Shown here piece after piece: positions 4,226 to 5,997 of a DNA stretch of 5,997 nt (position 1 is its first letter; every line of letters begins with the position of its first letter). The translations under genes and the position numbers were made by a program. Source of the stretch: Saprospiraceae bacterium (lineage in GTDB: Bacteria > Bacteroidota > Bacteroidia > Chitinophagales > Saprospiraceae); assembly GCA_020852155.1 (NCBI GenBank), contig JADZBJ010000291.1, forward strand, positions 1 through 5,997, written 5' to 3'. A model generated the notes under the pieces. The model was not told the DNA's origin, made no database searches, and saw only the letters and a program-made list of their open reading frames with translations.

Positions 4226-4777
4226 ATGGAAAAACTGAGTATGGATGCCTTGCAACGCTTGAGCCAGCAGGATTTTGAACAAGCACAAAAACTGCCATTG
4301 GCCATCGTTCTGGATAATGTGCGTTCGGGCCTGAATGTCGGCTCCGTATTTCGTACAGCCGACGCCTTTCTGATTGAACAAATATGGCTTTGCGGCATCA
4401 CCGCACAGCCGCCACATCGCGAAATATTAAAAACGGCGCTGGGCAGCGACGAAACTGTAGCGTGGACTTATCGTGAAAACACGCTCGACGCCGTCAGGGA
4501 ACTTCAGGCGGAAGGCTGGATTTTGTTGGCACTGGAACAAACCAGCGAGAAAACCTGGCTACAGGATTTCAAAGTTGAGGCTGGTAAAAAATACGCCCTC
4601 ATCCTCGGTAACGAGGTTGAGGGCGTAGATATAGACGTGTTGCGTCAATGCGACGAATGTCTGGAAATACCGCAATTCGGCACCAAGCATTCTTTGAACG
4701 TAGCCGTATCAGGAGGCATTGCCATCTGGGAACTGGCCCGTCAAATGGCTAATTACTTGCCGCCGCCAGCGCGGTAA
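4226..4777 (+). CDS. TrmH/SpoU-family RNA 2'-O-ribose methyltransferase
   Basis: SPOUT-superfamily methylases transfer a methyl group from S-adenosylmethionine to a ribose 2'-OH in tRNA or rRNA. The three SpoU motifs are present in order: motif 1 at 27-48 (VLDNVRSGLNVGSVFRTADA, with N31, R33, N37 and G39), motif 2 at 122-134 (YALILGNEVEGVD, with G128, N129, E130 and G133), and motif 3 at 146-167 (LEIPQFGTKHSLNVAVSGG, with S156, L157 and N158). Motifs 2 and 3 build the trefoil-knot cofactor site. At 183 residues it is a bare SpoU catalytic domain with a short N-terminal extension and no L30e- or OB-like RNA-binding domain, closer in size to TrmL/TrmH-type tRNA methylases than to RlmB. The target nucleotide cannot be read from the sequence. 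Start 4226 keeps the full N-terminal helix (MEKLSMDALQRLS). The last 25 bp overlap the convergent TPR gene. Divergent miaE makes this a small RNA-modification locus. Confidence 0.92.
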   Translation: MEKLSMDALQRLSQQDFEQAQKLPLAIVLDNVRSGLNVGSVFRTADAFLIEQIWLCGITAQPPHREILKTALGSDETVAWTYRENTLDAVRELQAEGWILLALEQTSEKTWLQDFKVEAGKKYALILGNEVEGVDIDVLRQCDECLEIPQFGTKHSLNVAVSGGIAIWELARQMANYLPPPAR

Positions 4778-5454
4778 ATGTATTTTTCAACTTCACGCCA
4801 TTCCTGCGACTGCTGATTTGGGTAGTCGCGGCGGATGCGCTCGTAGGCTTTGATGGCTGCATCCTTGTTGCCCTGCATTTCATTGAGCAAACCCAACTTT
4901 TTCAGGTAGTAGCTGGCAATTACTTCGTTTTTCGTTGCATCAGCCGCCTTTTCATACATTTTCAATGCCGTAGCAAAGTCTTTGTTTTCAGAATAGCAAT
5001 CGCCGAGTGCGCCAAATTTCATGGCTGGCAACAGATCACCTTCAGCGTCGTATTTTTCCAGGTAAGAGATGGCATTGTTGAAGTCGCCCATTTGCAGGTA
5101 GCAAATACCGGCGTAGTAATTGGCCGTGTTTCCGGCAGGCGTTCCGCTGAATTTATCGGCAATAGCCAGGAATCCGTCAAAACCGCCACCTGGATTTTCC
5201 AGGGCCATTTGGAAAGAGTCGCGGGCAAATTGTTGTTCTGCTTGCCACATTGCCGCTACCGCTTCATCCTGTTTGGGAGCAACGATCATTTTTTTGTATA
5301 ACCACCAGCCCAAAACAATCAGAGCCAGGCCGCCAAGGGCATAAAGGATTTCTTTTTGATGTTTTTCCCAAAAAGGGGCTTCGTGTCCGCCAGTTGTAAC
5401 TTGTTGTACGTCAACGATTTCAGTGTCAGTCGAGGCTACTTTACGCTTTGCCAT
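4753..5454 (-). CDS. Single-pass membrane protein with periplasmic TPR repeats (YfgM-like architecture)
   Basis: The 233-residue product has a basic and acidic N-terminal cytoplasmic segment (1-33), one membrane helix at about 36-54 (ILYALGGLALIVLGWWLY), and a C-terminal helical domain presumably in the periplasm. The C-terminal part carries TPR-like units at about 107-138 (NYYAGICYLQMGDFNNAISYL), 143-173 (FGALGDCYSENKDFATALKMY) and 179-212 (ASYYLKKLGLLNEMQGNKDA onward). The layout resembles YfgM, a membrane TPR protein associated with SecYEG and periplasmic chaperones, and is common in Bacteroidota; the equivalence is by architecture only, since TPRs are generic. The charged NPGGGFDGF loop (87-95) precedes the first repeat. 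It has its own promoter with a leader of about 88 bases. Its 3' end overlaps the convergent methyltransferase by 25 bp, where a GCCGCCGCC tract encodes AGGGK here and PPPA on the other strand. Confidence 0.9.
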   Translation of the reverse strand: MAKRKVASTDTEIVDVQQVTTGGHEAPFWEKHQKEILYALGGLALIVLGWWLYKKMIVAPKQDEAVAAMWQAEQQFARDSFQMALENPGGGFDGFLAIADKFSGTPAGNTANYYAGICYLQMGDFNNAISYLEKYDAEGDLLPAMKFGALGDCYSENKDFATALKMYEKAADATKNEVIASYYLKKLGLLNEMQGNKDAAIKAYERIRRDYPNQQSQEWREVEKYIYRAGGGK

Positions 5455-5504
5455 GTTGAGTTGTTAAAATGAAATATAACTTATCGTTTGCGGTGATCAA
5501 TGAT

Positions 5505-5530
5505 GGGGAGTGTTCCCCTTCCGAGAAGGG
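5505..5530 (-). promoter_or_regulatory. Mutually exclusive hairpins in the leader of the TPR gene
   Basis: In the minus-strand leader, one hairpin pairs 5516-5521 with 5525-5530 (CCCTTC/GAAGGG, 3-base loop) and a second pairs 5505-5509 with 5514-5518 (GGGGA/TCCCC, 4-base loop). They share bases 5516-5518, so only one can form at a time. No T-tract follows, so a transcription attenuator is not supported; a translational or stability role is possible. Confidence 0.35.
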
Positions 5531-5548
5531 TGTTTTCAAAAATGACCG

Positions 5549-5580
5549 CAAAAGTAGAAAGAATTTGGGAACGGGAGAAA
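5549..5580 (-). promoter_or_regulatory. Putative Bacteroidota promoter of the TPR gene
   Basis: On the minus strand TACTTTTG (5556-5549) fits TAnnTTTG. A TTTC tract (5580-5577) lies exactly 20 bases upstream, the same geometry as the EGF lipoprotein promoter. Transcription would start near 5543. Confidence 0.6.
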
Positions 5581-5633
5581 ATTATACCCGTATTTCAATG
5601 ATTTTGAAGAATTGTCAGATTGGTTTTCGATAC

Positions 5634-5997
5634 TTAATGTGTGCCCGGGTGTATTTTCAAAACCATTTTGGTGTGGGGAATGCCATCTTCCAAATACTCC
5701 TCGCCTGTGGAACGAAACCCGAAGCCTTCATAAAAACGCAATAAATACGTCTGAGCGCCGATTTTGATGTGCTCATTTGGGAATAAAAACCGGCACATCT
5801 CGATGCTCTTTTCCATTAAAGCCTTGCCGGCTCCGGTTCCCCTGGCCTTAGGCGAACTGATGACCCGGCCAATGGAACAGTATTCGGGGTAGGCAATACC
5901 ACGCTGTAACAATCGGGTATAACAGATTAATTGGCCCGCTTCATTGCGCCCCATCAGGTGCCAGGCTGGCTGATCTTTGTCGTCGCAATCCAGATAA
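5634..5997 (-). CDS. elaA: ElaA-family GNAT N-acetyltransferase, 5' end cut by window edge
   Basis: GNAT enzymes transfer acetyl from acetyl-CoA to an amine; the substrate of ElaA proteins is not established. The frame is open to the right edge: 14 codons (YLDCDDKDQPAWHL) precede the Met at 5954, and this YxDxD...H segment belongs to the ElaA core, so that Met is internal. In the 120 visible residues, the acetyl-CoA pyrophosphate loop RGTGAG (R52, G55, G57) follows the beta strand IGRVISSP. Motif B is GAQTYLLRFYEGFGF, and the end matches the ElaA signature EEYLEDGIPHTKM. ElaA is about 153 residues, so roughly 30 N-terminal residues are missing. It ends 77 bp before the TPR gene's promoter region and points the same way, but that promoter suggests separate transcription. 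No clear terminator follows. Confidence 0.92.
   Translation of the reverse strand, partial: YLDCDDKDQPAWHLMGRNEAGQLICYTRLLQRGIAYPEYCSIGRVISSPKARGTGAGKALMEKSIEMCRFLFPNEHIKIGAQTYLLRFYEGFGFRSTGEEYLEDGIPHTKMVLKIHPGTH

Noticed and set aside
5469..5744. A 91-codon plus-strand reading frame
   Set aside because: It overlaps the TPR gene promoter and the antisense of the ElaA coding region, has no recognisable domain, and its composition is that of a chance frame.
5952..5954. ATG (minus strand) as the true start of the acetyltransferase
   Set aside because: Upstream in-frame codons to the window edge encode YLDCDDKDQPAWHL, which is part of the ElaA core.
1..5997. CRISPR array, tRNA or rRNA genes, prophage or defence genes
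   Set aside because: No regularly spaced direct repeats, cloverleaf-like sequence, rRNA core sequence or phage/defence protein signature was seen on either strand.

Overview
The window looks like chromosomal DNA of a Bacteroidota bacterium, probably of the Saprospiria type. The reasons are: putative promoters of the TAnnTTTG type upstream of several genes; no Shine-Dalgarno sequences; lipoproteins with an SC-type lipobox, one followed by the acidic GSDD stretch typical of Bacteroidota surface lipoproteins; and household proteins that read like Bacteroidota versions (PepT, MiaE, a SpoU methylase, a single-pass TPR protein, ElaA). The phylum is an inference from these signs; no rRNA gene is present to confirm it.

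Layout from left to right. (1) The 3' part of pepT (aminotripeptidase), cut by the left edge. (2) A 301-base AT-rich gap, then two small exported-protein genes on the + strand (1411-1689, a lipoprotein; 1737-2177, a signal-peptide protein with a Pro/Lys/Gly tail of 12-residue repeats). The two share a helical segment with one aligned cysteine, look like diverged tandem paralogues, and end at a strong terminator (2228-2265) bracketed by a 28-bp direct repeat. (3) A gene-poor stretch of about 310 bases with repeat debris, ending in a perfect bidirectional terminator (2579-2616). (4) On the - strand, a lipoprotein with a tenascin-style EGF-like domain (2637-3173) and its promoter. (5) A 161-bp palindromic element (3300-3460) with 13-bp terminal inverted repeats beginning GTAA and a probable 8-bp target duplication: a MITE, possibly mobilised by an IS66-type transposase. 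(6) miaE (- strand) and a TrmH/SpoU-type RNA 2'-O-methyltransferase (+ strand), divergently arranged around a perfect 33-base palindrome. (7) A single-pass membrane TPR protein (- strand), whose 3' end overlaps that of the methyltransferase by 25 bp and whose leader can form two mutually exclusive hairpins. (8) An ElaA-like GNAT acetyltransferase (- strand), cut by the right edge.

Functionally this is mostly ordinary housekeeping: peptide breakdown, tRNA hypermodification, RNA ribose methylation, envelope maintenance and an acetyltransferase. miaE and the methyltransferase form a divergent RNA-modification pair. The less ordinary parts are the exported paralogue pair, the EGF lipoprotein and the MITE with its full-length hairpin. 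I do not see a defence system, CRISPR array, prophage, tRNA or rRNA gene.
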